This document shows, in pieces, positions 8,345 to 17,373 of a stretch of DNA of 43,765 nucleotides. This DNA comes from JBFGCT01 sp041581055 (GTDB lineage Bacteria; Actinomycetota; Acidimicrobiia; Acidimicrobiales; Ilumatobacteraceae): the NCBI GenBank assembly GCA_041581055.1, contig JBFGCT010000007.1, positions 1 to 43,765 on the forward strand, read 5' to 3'. The position numbers and the translations under genes were made by a program. Position 1 is the first letter of the stretch. Every line of letters begins with the position of its first letter. The notes beneath the pieces are model-generated. The model saw only the letters and a program-made list of their open reading frames with translations. It did no database searches and had not been told where the DNA came from.

Positions 8345-9210
8345 ACGGTCGAGGCTACCGGCGGGGCGCTCGCCGGTCCGGCGCGCCGCTGGTAGCGGGC
8401 CATGACGCACAGCAGGAACGCCTCGGGCGCGACGTTCGGGTGGCGCTCGTGGTGGATGGCCCGCGCCAGCCGGTCGGCGAGATCGGCGGCGATCGCCAGG
8501 CGGACGTGCGGGGCCAGCGTGTTGACCCGCGTCAGGAAGGAGCGCACGACGGTGTACTGCTCCACCGTGATCGCGGTCGGGTCGAGCATGGCGGCGTAGC
8601 CCTCGAGCCCGTACGGAACGGGGAACCAGAGCGCCGGCGCCGGTTGGTACTGGCGCGGGTCGCGGATGACGATCGTGCCGGCGATCAGGTCGCCGACGCG
8701 CTGATGGCGCGGCGTGCCGAGCACGAACAAGGCGCCGGTGATCCCGCCCGGCGGCAGCAGCTTGTCGACCACGCCGCCCATCGAGCGCAGCGTCGCCTCC
8801 CGGATCCCGATCGGCGCGCCGTGGGCGGTCACCGCCCGCAGCCGCACCGCCGCCTTGCCGGGCGTGCGGCCGCGCATCAGGGTCTCGAAGGCGATCGGAT
8901 AGGCGAAGATCAGCGCGAACACCAACATGATGGCGATCGTCTGCGCCGTCGAGTCGTCGAGCCCGCTGGCGGCGATCGCCACCACGGTCAGCGCCCCCAG
9001 GTAGATCGCCGCCATCGCCGCGAGGTCGATCAGGGCGGCGAGGATGCGCGAGGCGAATCCGGCCGTCTCGAGCTCGAGCACGACGGCGTCGGGGGTGACG
9101 ATGCCCGCGTTCGCGTCGCGGCTGGCATCGGGGGTGGCGTCGGGGCGCGCTCCGCGCCTTGCGACCGACGAACTCGACTCGACGTCGACACCCCGAACGT
9201 TCACGGTCAC
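8341..9210 (-). CDS. RDD-family membrane protein
   Basis: 289 residues. After a polar 35-residue N-terminus comes the RDD domain start VTPDAVVLELETAGFASRILAALIDLAAM, membrane segments at about 60-82 and 90-112, and LMRGRTPGKAAVRLRAVTAHG, the usual second RDD motif. A C-terminal 100-residue tail is soluble. RDD proteins commonly neighbour SpoIIM/MoxR genes, as here. The GTG start at 9210 and the first 19-20 codons (MTVNVRGVDVESSSSVARRG) lie inside a 67-bp sequence repeated perfectly at 43625-43691, so the N-terminus appears to be donated by a repeat. I found no ATG or GTG between that segment and the RDD domain. First gene of the operon with the desulfurase and mnmA. Confidence 0.88.
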   Translation of the reverse strand: MTVNVRGVDVESSSSVARRGARPDATPDASRDANAGIVTPDAVVLELETAGFASRILAALIDLAAMAAIYLGALTVVAIAASGLDDSTAQTIAIMLVFALIFAYPIAFETLMRGRTPGKAAVRLRAVTAHGAPIGIREATLRSMGGVVDKLLPPGGITGALFVLGTPRHQRVGDLIAGTIVIRDPRQYQPAPALWFPVPYGLEGYAAMLDPTAITVEQYTVVRSFLTRVNTLAPHVRLAIAADLADRLARAIHHERHPNVAPEAFLLCVMARYQRRAGPASAPPVASTV

Positions 9211-9218
9211 GGCACTAG
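9152..9218 (-). repeat. 67-bp dispersed repeat, copy A
   Basis: Reads CTAGTGCCGTGACCGTGAAC... on the minus strand to ...GTCGCAAGGCGCGG, identical over all 67 bases to 43625-43691 on the plus strand. It covers the start codon and the first 19-20 codons of the RDD gene. Sequence identity ends abruptly on both sides (one flank continues AGCGCGC here and CGACGAC in copy B). Confidence 0.92.
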
Positions 9219-9222
9219 CGTA
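9216..9222. promoter_or_regulatory. Overlapping divergent -10 boxes
   Basis: TAGCGT on the plus strand (9216-9221) lies nine bases before the ATG at 9231. TACGCT on the minus strand (9222-9217) lies six bases before the GTG at 9210. The near-palindrome CTAGCGTAG would serve both the SpoIIM-like and RDD genes, both probably leaderless. Confidence 0.45.
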
Positions 9223-9230
9223 GATCGCAC

Positions 9231-10217
9231 ATGGACATCGACGCGTTCGTTGCCACCAACCAATTCTCGTGGCATCGCCTGGAGGTCCTGACGCAGAAGG
9301 CCCGCCGCGTACGCGACGTCGACGCCGACGAGCTCGACGAGCTGATCGCGTTGTACCAGCGCACGGGGAGCCACCTGGCGAACGCCCGGCTCGCCTACCG
9401 CGGCGACGACGCGCTGATCGGGCGGCTGACCTTCCTCGTCGCCGAGGCCCACGGTGTGCTGTACGGCCGCCGCCCGACCGACGTCGGCCGGGGCGTCACC
9501 GGGTTCTTCACGCTCACGTTCCCGGCCGCGGTCTGGTCGATCCGCTGGTTCGTCTTCGCCTCGGCGCTGCTCACGCTCCTGCCGTGGCTCGTGCTCCAGG
9601 TGTGGATCGGCGTCTCCCCCGAGGCGTTCGACCTCACCGCGGACGAGGCGGTGCGCGAGGCGTACATCCGGGAGGACTTCGAGTCGTACTACTCCAGCCA
9701 GCCGGCCCAGAACTTCGCCAGCCAGGTGTTCTTCAACAACGTCCGGGTGGGCATCCTCGCGTTCGCCTCCGGGATCCTCTTCTGCGTCCCGACGGCGATG
9801 CTCCTCGTCTACAACGGGGCCAACGTCGGCGTCGCCGGCGGGCTGTTCACCCACGTCGGCGAGTGGGAGCGGTTCTGGGGGCTGATCCTGCCGCACGGCC
9901 TGCTCGAGATCTCGGCGGTGATCGTCGCCGGCGGCGCCGGGTTGCGCCTCGGCTGGACGGTCATCTCGCCCGGCGACCGGAGTCGCTGGACGGCGCTCAG
10001 CGACGACGGGCGGGCGATCGGCAACGTCGTGATCGGGCTGGTCCTGGCGTTCGCCGTCGCGGGGGTCATCGAGGGGTTCGTCACCGGGCAGCCGTGGCCG
10101 ACGTCGGTTCGCGTCGGCATCGGCGTGCTCGCCTTCGTCGCCTTCTGGGGCTGGACGATCGGCTACGGCCGCACCGCGGCGAGAATCGTCGACGCCGCCG
10201 AGCTCCCCGGCGCCTGA
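9231..10217 (+). CDS. Stage II sporulation protein M-like (SpoIIM) membrane protein
   Basis: 328 residues beginning MDIDAFVATNQFSWHRLEVLTQKARR, the usual opening of the actinobacterial SpoIIM-like family. A helical soluble region (1-90) is followed by about five to seven membrane segments, including SIRWFVFASALLTLLPWLVLQVWIG, an inner part with ASQVFFNNVRVGILAFASGILFC and GLILPHGLLEISAVIVAGGAGLRLGW; the NN and HG..E motifs are typical. In non-spore-formers the function is unclear. It is divergent from the RDD gene (20 bp) and convergent with the DUF58/MoxR operon. As I recall it, M. tuberculosis Rv3690-Rv3695 has the same relative orientations. Confidence 0.88.
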   Translation: MDIDAFVATNQFSWHRLEVLTQKARRVRDVDADELDELIALYQRTGSHLANARLAYRGDDALIGRLTFLVAEAHGVLYGRRPTDVGRGVTGFFTLTFPAAVWSIRWFVFASALLTLLPWLVLQVWIGVSPEAFDLTADEAVREAYIREDFESYYSSQPAQNFASQVFFNNVRVGILAFASGILFCVPTAMLLVYNGANVGVAGGLFTHVGEWERFWGLILPHGLLEISAVIVAGGAGLRLGWTVISPGDRSRWTALSDDGRAIGNVVIGLVLAFAVAGVIEGFVTGQPWPTSVRVGIGVLAFVAFWGWTIGYGRTAARIVDAAELPGA

Positions 10218-10353
10218 TCCCCCGAAATTCCGCGGCGGCGGCGCGCTCAGCGCAACAATCCCCGAACATTTCGGAGGCGGGCCGGCGCTTCCCCCGAAAT
10301 TCCGCGGCGGCGGCGCGCTCAGCGCAACAATCCCCGAACATTTCGGAGGCGGG
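10218..10353. repeat. Tandem pair of 64-bp imperfect palindromes at a convergent junction
   Basis: 10218-10281 and 10290-10353 are identical over 64 bp, with an 8-bp spacer. The first copy starts on the base after the SpoIIM-like gene's stop; the second ends nine bases before the DUF58 stop. Each unit opens CCCCCGAAAT and closes ATTTCGGAGGCGGG, so the ends pair (CCGAAAT/ATTTCGG), with CCGCGG and AGCGCAACAA inside. A diverged relative lies at 37290-37353. Confidence 0.93.
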
Positions 10354-10361
10354 GCCGACGG

Positions 10362-11681
10362 TCAGAGGCGGCCGCGGGCCTTGAGGTCGAGGTAGGTGTC
10401 GACCACCTCGGGGGCGAGGCGGCCCGGCTCGGCGTCGACGACGACGGCGCCGGCGGCGCGCAGCCGGGCGATCCCCCGCTGCCGCGCCTCGAGCGAGGCG
10501 ACGGCCGCCGCCGAGCGGTACACGTCGGACACCGCCTCGTGGCCCGCCGCCGAGGCCCACCGGCTGACGTCCGGATCGCGCACCGCGGCGACCATCACGA
10601 GGTGGCGCCGGGTCAGCGTCGGCAGGGCCGGCAGCAGCGACTCGGCGACGACGGACTCGACCACGTCGGTGAACACGACGAACAGCGAGCGGCGGCGGAA
10701 GCGGGCGACCGCGGCGTTGAACGCCACCCGGTAGGCGCTCTCGTCGAGCTGCGGGTCGAGCAGGTACATCGCCTCGGCGACCCGGGCGAACTGCGCCTTG
10801 GAGTTCCGGGCGGGGACGATGCCGCGGACCTGGGTGTCGAAGGTGAGCAGCCCGAAGTTGTCGCCGAGCCGCGACGTCACCTGGGTCAGGGCGAGCACGG
10901 CGTCCATCGACTGCTCGACCCTGGGCGCGCCGGCGACGGTGCCGGCCATCACGCGTCCGTTGTCGAGGAGGGCGACGACGTACTGGTTGCGCTCGGCGCG
11001 GTAGTCGCGCACGACGGCGTGCTGCATCCGCGCCGTCGCCGCCCAGTCGACCCGCCGGAAGTCGTCGCCGGGCCGGTACTCGCGGAGCTGTTCGAACTCG
11101 GTGCCGACGCCCCGTGTCCGGACGCTGCGGATCCCCGACTCCAGCGGCACGCGCAGACGCGTGCGCATCTCGTCGCGCGCCGGGTAGGCGGGCATGACCG
11201 CCAGCGAGCCGGGCACGTCCCTGGTCTGCTGGCGGGCCATCAGCCGTAGCGGCCCGACCGTGCGGACGGTGACCGCCCCGAGCGGGAACCGCCCACGGCG
11301 GGTCGGCTCGACACGCGCCCCGAACCGGTGCTGACGCAGCCCGCCGATCGTGAACGTCGACCGCCGGCGCGACGCCTGGAAGCTCGGCCAGAGCGAGTCG
11401 GCCACGGTGACCCTCGTCTCCCGGTCGGCGGTGTTGCTCGTCAGCCAGGCGACCTCGGCCCGCTCCCCGACCGTGAGGGTCGCCGGGATCTCCCGGGTGA
11501 CGGTGAGATCCCGCGGCGGCGCGGCGAGGATGAAGTCCACCGCGGCGGCGAGCGCGACCGCGCCGAGCGCGACGGCGACGACGACCCACCGCTCCGTCCC
11601 GACGAGCGCGATCGGCACCGCCAGCAGGGCGACCAGCAGCGCGAGCCGCCCGCTCGGGATCGGGATGCTCCGCTTGCTCAT
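10362..11681 (-). CDS. DUF58 domain protein
   Basis: 439 residues. Two hydrophobic segments sit near the N-terminus (about 10-25 and 32-53), then a beta-rich region, then the DUF58 signature TEFEQLREYRPGDDFRRVDWAATARM at about 193-218, and a VWA-like C-terminal half (VVALLDNGRVM; LLTFDTQVRG). DUF58 proteins are partners of MoxR AAA+ ATPases, probably in maturation of or metal insertion into extracytoplasmic or membrane complexes; the target here is unknown. Transcribed after moxR with a 32-base gap. The stop faces a tandem palindrome array. Confidence 0.93.
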   Translation of the reverse strand: MSKRSIPIPSGRLALLVALLAVPIALVGTERWVVVAVALGAVALAAAVDFILAAPPRDLTVTREIPATLTVGERAEVAWLTSNTADRETRVTVADSLWPSFQASRRRSTFTIGGLRQHRFGARVEPTRRGRFPLGAVTVRTVGPLRLMARQQTRDVPGSLAVMPAYPARDEMRTRLRVPLESGIRSVRTRGVGTEFEQLREYRPGDDFRRVDWAATARMQHAVVRDYRAERNQYVVALLDNGRVMAGTVAGAPRVEQSMDAVLALTQVTSRLGDNFGLLTFDTQVRGIVPARNSKAQFARVAEAMYLLDPQLDESAYRVAFNAAVARFRRRSLFVVFTDVVESVVAESLLPALPTLTRRHLVMVAAVRDPDVSRWASAAGHEAVSDVYRSAAAVASLEARQRGIARLRAAGAVVVDAEPGRLAPEVVDTYLDLKARGRL

Positions 11682-11713
11682 CGACGCTCGGACAGGGTCA
11701 TCGGTCGCTCAGG

Positions 11714-12798
<1,085 letters not shown>

Positions 12799-12802
<4 letters not shown>

Positions 12803-13977
12803 GTGCTGATGTCCCTTCGAAGGTGAGCGATACGTCGAGAGAGCGTGAGGAGTGCCTGGTCGCTGCCGATCGGCTCGCGGAGCACCGCTTCGACCGTCCC
12901 GGGCGGGGCGCCGACCCTGCTGGCCACCGCCTCGTCGAGCTCGGCGAGCGGCGCGGCGGTGTCGACGCGGAACTCCCGGCAGAGATCGCGGTGCAATTGC
13001 AGCTGCAGCAGCCACCCGGCGCGCGCCGCGTGACCGGCCCGGCGCATCAGCGCGCCCCGCGCCTCGACCAGCTCGCTGCCGGCGATCGGGCTGACGAGGG
13101 GCTCCTCGGGAACGCGTCCGACGCGCACGCTGCGCGACACCGCGAACACGACGAACCCGAGACCGCCGAGCACCAGGCCCATCCACACCCACTGCGGCAC
13201 CAAGCCGGCGAGCGTCTCGTCGCCGGTTCCGATGTCGGCCGGCGCCGGGTTCGCGCCGCGGCCGAGCAGCACGGCGACGCGCGCCCCCGGCTCGGGGACG
13301 AGCAGCGCCGCGGCGAGGCCGGCGTTGTCGGCCCGCCGCAGGTTGGCGTTGGTGAAGATCTCGTTGTCGCCGAGGCCGACGACCGTGCCGCCGCCGATCG
13401 GACGGGCGATCACGAACGACGAGCCGCCATCGCCGAAGCACCGGGGCTCGGTCGGCCCGACCGGGAACAGCAGACCATCGGGGACGTACAGCCCGCGCAG
13501 CCCGTCGAGCGCCCGGATCGAGCACCGGCCGGGGTCGAGGTTGGCCTCTTGCCGAGCCGTCCCGCGCTGCGGCGGGAGGTCGCCGCCGGCGATCGCCAGG
13601 CTGCCGGCGTCGATCCCGGGCCCGCCGTGCAACGCGCTGTCGGGGTCGGCGACGACGGCGACGCCCCCGCCCTCGACGAAGTCGAGCGTCGCCGCCCGCT
13701 GCCGGTCGTCGAGCAGGTCGGCGATCACGAGGAGGCGGACGTCGGCGCCCGGCGCGGGCGGATCGCGGACGATGTCGACCGCCGCGCCCGACCGCTCGAG
13801 CAGCAGCACGAGGCCACGTGTCCCGCCGGGCGCGCTGGAGCGGGGGTCGAACGGCTCGGGCCCCGGGCGGGCCCGCACGATCATCACCAGCGCGACGATC
13901 GTGACGAGGACAAAGACGCCGGCGAGCGCGGTCCGGCCGCCGGCGGTCGTCGCCGCGGCGGGGGCCGAGCGGCTCAT
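12799..13977 (-). CDS. DUF4350 domain membrane protein
   Basis: 392 residues: a membrane segment at about 17-35 (ALAGVFVLVTIVALVMIV), an extracytoplasmic DUF4350 domain with RGLVLLLERSGAAVDI and VAVVADPDSAL, a second membrane segment about 280-300 (VWMGLVLGGLGFVVFAV) and a cytoplasmic tail. DUF4350 often accompanies MoxR and DUF58; its function is not established. The start at 13977 overlaps the upstream gene's TGA, and the stop overlaps the moxR ATG, so it lies in a tightly coupled operon. Confidence 0.88.
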
Positions 13978-14711
13978 CGATCGCCTCGCCCGCCGCGGCG
14001 GCCGGCCCCGGCGAGCACGACATCGAGCACCGACCGCGACGCGGCGAGGAACTCCTCGTCGTCGTCGCGGCCGACGGCGATCTGGCTGAACCACGCCTCG
14101 TCGAAGAGATCGGCCGACACGCCGAACTCGCCGGACACGGTCGGGGCCAGCTCGGCGAGCTGAGCCCGCTCCTCGCCCGACGTCCGGCCGGGGATCTCGT
14201 CGACGACGCCGGCCCGGGCGAGATCGCCGACGAGGGCCCGGTACTCGCAGCGGATCGCGTCGCGATATCGGCCGGCGGCCCGATGGTCGGCCGCCGCCCG
14301 GCGCCAGGTGTCCGGCGGGCGCTCCTGATCGATCTGACGCCGTTCGACGGGCTCGTCGAGATCGACGTCGAGATCCTCCTCCGGCTCGTCGTCGTCGGTC
14401 GCCACGCGGTTGCGGAGGATGGTGACCACCAGCCACACGATCGCCACGACGAGCGCGATCACCAGCACGACGACCAGCAGGTTGCCCAGTCCGACGCCGG
14501 CCGACCCCGCCGAGCCGCCGCCCGAGGGCGGGACGAACGGCTCGGGCTCGGGTGGGAAGCACACGTCGTCGGCGACGGTCAGCTCGCAGGCGATGTCACG
14601 CGCGGTGTCGGGATCCTGCCCGGCCGGACCGAAGGGGTCGTCCGGGGCGCGTGCCGCCGGCCGGCCGATGAGCGTCGACCCGATCGTGGCCGCCAGCAGC
14701 ATCGGGCTCAC
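13974..14711 (-). CDS. DUF4129 domain membrane protein
   Basis: 245 residues with one strong membrane segment at about 85-110 (LLVVVLVIALVVAIVWLVVTIL) between an N-terminal extracytoplasmic part with two cysteines (IACELTVADDVCFPP) and a cytoplasmic DUF4129 region (WRRAAADHRAAGRYRDAIRCEYRALVGDLARAGVV...RTSGEERAQL). I chose GTG at 14711 because it forms a GTGA overlap with the preceding gene; ATG at 14702 is three codons later. DUF4129 is a regular member of MoxR loci. Confidence 0.85.
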   Translation of the reverse strand: MSPMLLAATIGSTLIGRPAARAPDDPFGPAGQDPDTARDIACELTVADDVCFPPEPEPFVPPSGGGSAGSAGVGLGNLLVVVLVIALVVAIVWLVVTILRNRVATDDDEPEEDLDVDLDEPVERRQIDQERPPDTWRRAAADHRAAGRYRDAIRCEYRALVGDLARAGVVDEIPGRTSGEERAQLAELAPTVSGEFGVSADLFDEAWFSQIAVGRDDDEEFLAASRSVLDVVLAGAGRRGGRGDR

Positions 14712-15721
14712 GACGGCGTGACCCGCGGGCCGAACGCGGCGTTCGCGTCGAGGGTGAGGTCCATCCCCTCCACGTCGAGTCGCACCTCGAGGTACATCTG
14801 GGCGGTCGCGAGCGCGACGAGGGGAACGGTGATGATGACGCCGAGCTGGGCGGCGATCCCGTTGGCCAGCCAGGTGTACTCGCCGAACGTCAGCAGCCCG
14901 GTCCACTCGAGCAACGCGGGGAGCGAGGCCATGCCGGCGAGGAGAAGGCCGCCGAGCACCGCCGAGGAGGCGACGAAGCCGACCGAGGACCCGAACCGCA
15001 TCCGGGCCAGCTTCGCCGACCGCCGCAACGCGCGCAGCGGGCCGACCCGCTCGGCGACGATCACCGGCACGACGTACAGCACGAGTGCCGTCAGGACGAG
15101 CGCGACCGGCAGCGTGAGGAACAGGCGGCCCCCGACCTGGTCGGATCGGGCGCCGACCGACCAGGCGTCGAAGAGCGGGAGCCACCAGTGGCCGGCGGCC
15201 CATCCGGCGCCCGCCGCGGGGAGCATCCTGAGCGTCGTCGACAGCGCCGGCCGCAGGCCGACCCTGCTGCCGAACCGGTCGGCGACCAAGATCGTCGCCG
15301 CGAACACGCCGACCACGGCGGCGGTGAGGCTGGCCAACAGCAGCGCCAGCAGGAGCGCGATCTCCTCGATGCCCGTCGTCGCGTCGTCGTTGAAACCCGG
15401 CAGCGACGGGCCGGCGCCGTCGAGGCGATCGAAGGCGAGCACCGTCGTCCAGAGGTTGAGCACGACCATCGGCGTGATCAGGATCACCACCCCGACCAGC
15501 ACGTCGCGCCCCCGCCGTTGCAGCACGTCGCCGCCGCCGTCCAGCGCGGCGAGCACGGGGCTGCGGCTGCGCCGGAGCCGCAGGCGGCGGGTCGATCCCG
15601 GCCGTTGCGCGGGCGGCGGCCGCGTCGCGGTCACCGGGTCTCCCTCGAGCGGCGCCCACGTGGCACCCTCGTTCGTCGTCACATCGTCACCGTCATCGTC
15701 TGGGGCCACATTGTGCGTCAT
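14708..15721 (-). CDS. Polytopic membrane protein heading the MoxR operon
   Basis: 337 residues from ATG 15721. A charged N-terminal 85 residues is followed by about five or six membrane segments (VGVVILITPMVVLNLWTTVLAF; IALLLALLLASLTAAVVGVFAATILVA; LVLTALVLYVVPVIV; VASSAVLGGLLLAGMASL; ANGIAAQLGVIITVPLVALATA). This resembles the multi-pass membrane proteins found at the head of DUF4129/DUF4350/MoxR operons. Function unknown. It is coupled by a GTGA overlap to DUF4129 and divergent from the methyltransferase gene. Confidence 0.8.
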   Translation of the reverse strand: MTHNVAPDDDGDDVTTNEGATWAPLEGDPVTATRPPPAQRPGSTRRLRLRRSRSPVLAALDGGGDVLQRRGRDVLVGVVILITPMVVLNLWTTVLAFDRLDGAGPSLPGFNDDATTGIEEIALLLALLLASLTAAVVGVFAATILVADRFGSRVGLRPALSTTLRMLPAAGAGWAAGHWWLPLFDAWSVGARSDQVGGRLFLTLPVALVLTALVLYVVPVIVAERVGPLRALRRSAKLARMRFGSSVGFVASSAVLGGLLLAGMASLPALLEWTGLLTFGEYTWLANGIAAQLGVIITVPLVALATAQMYLEVRLDVEGMDLTLDANAAFGPRVTPS

Positions 15722-15780
15722 GTGAGGCCGGCCGTCCGAGGTTTCCATCCCCATCGGGCGGCGGTCGTATCCTGCGCGTG

Positions 15781-16518
15781 ATGCGCGGGTACGACGCAAC
15801 GTCCTACGGCCGGGGCTTCGCCGACGTCTACGACACGTGGTACCAGGCCGTCTCCGACGTCGACGCCACGGTGCGGCTGATCGCCGAACTCGCCGGGCCG
15901 GGCGGCCGGGTGCTCGAACTCGGGGTCGGGACGGGGCGCCTCGCAATCCCGATGGCCGCCGCCGGACTGCAGGTCACCGGCGTCGACGCCAGCGACGCGA
16001 TGCTCGACCGCCTGCGCGCCGGAGACCCGCGGGGAACCGTGCGCGTCGTCCGCGGCGACATGGTCGACGACCTCCCCCCGGCGCCGTTCGACGTCGTGCT
16101 CGTCGCGTACAACACGCTGTTCAACCTCACCGGTGACGGCGACCAGGGCCGGTGTGTCGCCACCGCCGCGCGGCGGCTCACGCCGGAGGGCCGGTTGGTG
16201 ATCGAGGCGTTCGTCCCCGACGAGCCCTTTCGCGACGGCAGCGAGGTCGGCGTCCGGTCGCTGACCGTCGACCGGGTCGTCCTGTCGGTGGCCCGCTACG
16301 ACGGGGCGGCGCAGCGGGCCGAGGGCCAGTTCGTCGAGCTCACCGAGGACGGCGGGGTCCGCCTCCGGCCGTGGTTCATCCGCTACTCGACGATCGGCCA
16401 GCTCGACGAGATGGCCGCCGCCGCCGGGCTGACGCTCGAGCACCGGTGGCGCGATGTGACCAAGACCTCGTTCGACGAGCACTGCGATCGCCACGTGAGC
16501 GTCTACCGCAAGACTTAG
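15781..16518 (+). CDS. Class I SAM-dependent methyltransferase
   Basis: 245 residues. Motif I is VLELGVGTGRLAIPMA (about 44-59), followed by the acidic residue of motif II (VTGVDASDAML) and VRGDMVDDLPPAPFDVVLVAYNTLFNL. This is the Methyltransf_25-like fold; the substrate cannot be predicted. A TATCCT box at 15768-15773 is seven bases before ATG 15781, favouring this start over GTG 15778. Its stop overlaps the stop of the convergent SDR gene by four bases. Confidence 0.88.
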   Translation: MRGYDATSYGRGFADVYDTWYQAVSDVDATVRLIAELAGPGGRVLELGVGTGRLAIPMAAAGLQVTGVDASDAMLDRLRAGDPRGTVRVVRGDMVDDLPPAPFDVVLVAYNTLFNLTGDGDQGRCVATAARRLTPEGRLVIEAFVPDEPFRDGSEVGVRSLTVDRVVLSVARYDGAAQRAEGQFVELTEDGGVRLRPWFIRYSTIGQLDEMAAAAGLTLEHRWRDVTKTSFDEHCDRHVSVYRKT

Positions 16519-17309
16519 AACGAGTGGTACCCGCCGTCGATCGTGATCACGTCGCCGGTGTGGTAGCGCGACGCCCGGCTGGCGAGGTAGACCGCCAGCC
16601 CGCCGAAGTCGTCGGGGGTACCCCAGCGCCGCATCGGGACCCGCGGCAACACCTTGTCGACGAACTTGTCCCACCCGAGCGCGCCGCTGGTCATGTCGGT
16701 CGCGATCCAGCCGGGAAGGATCGCGTTGCAGCGGACGCCGTGGCGGGCGTGTTGCACGGCGATCCCCTTCATCATCGAGATGACCGCGCCCTTCGACCCG
16801 GCGTAGTGCTGCCCCGACTGCTGACCGAAGTAGGCCGACCCGGACGTGGTGAACACGACCGCGCCGCCGGACTCGTCGCCGGCCGTGTGGCGGGCGACCA
16901 TGTGCCTCGTCGCCTCGCGGGCGGTGTAGAAGGCGCCGTCGAGGTTGACGCGCATCACCCGCCGCCACTCGTCGGCCGACATCTCGACGAAGCTCGCCGC
17001 CTGGCCACCGACCCCGGCGTTGACGAACACGCTGTCGAGCCGGCCCAGCTCGTCGATCGTGTCGCCCATCGCCTGCACGACCGCGGCCTCGTCGCCGACG
17101 TCGCAGACGATCGACAGCAGCTCGACGTCGTACCGCCCGAGGCGCTCGATCGCGGCGTCGTTCTTGTCCGGATTGGTGCCCCAGATCGCGACATCGGCCC
17201 CGTGCCCGGCCAACGCCTCGGCCATCCCGAGCCCGATGCCGCCATTGCCGCCGGTGACCAGCGCGACGCAACCGGACAGGTCGAACGGGGAGTCGGACGC
17301 GTTGGCCAT
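16515..17309 (-). CDS. Short-chain dehydrogenase/reductase
   Basis: 264 residues. NAD(P)-binding GGNGGIGLG is near residues 17-25, NAG is in VFVNAGVG, and the catalytic Tyr-Lys is in YAGSKG. The C-terminus GDVITIDGGYHSF is typical of FabG-like SDRs. The substrate is unknown; it could be a beta-ketoacyl reductase or a sugar/alcohol dehydrogenase. The start ATG 17309 has TACAGT (17322-17317, minus strand) seven bases upstream, suggesting a leaderless transcript. It is divergent from dxs. Confidence 0.9.
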   Translation of the reverse strand: MANASDSPFDLSGCVALVTGGNGGIGLGMAEALAGHGADVAIWGTNPDKNDAAIERLGRYDVELLSIVCDVGDEAAVVQAMGDTIDELGRLDSVFVNAGVGGQAASFVEMSADEWRRVMRVNLDGAFYTAREATRHMVARHTAGDESGGAVVFTTSGSAYFGQQSGQHYAGSKGAVISMMKGIAVQHARHGVRCNAILPGWIATDMTSGALGWDKFVDKVLPRVPMRRWGTPDDFGGLAVYLASRASRYHTGDVITIDGGYHSF

Positions 17310-17316
17310 GATCCGG

Positions 17317-17364
17317 ACTGTATGCGCCTCGAGGCAGGCGCGAGCGCTCCAGCAGGGATAGCGT
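17317..17364. promoter_or_regulatory. Divergent -10 boxes for the SDR gene and dxs
   Basis: Minus strand: TACAGT at 17322-17317, seven bases before the SDR ATG. Plus strand: TAGCGT at 17359-17364, nine bases before the dxs ATG at 17374. Both fit the leaderless pattern. Confidence 0.4.
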
Positions 17365-17373
17365 CTGACGCGC

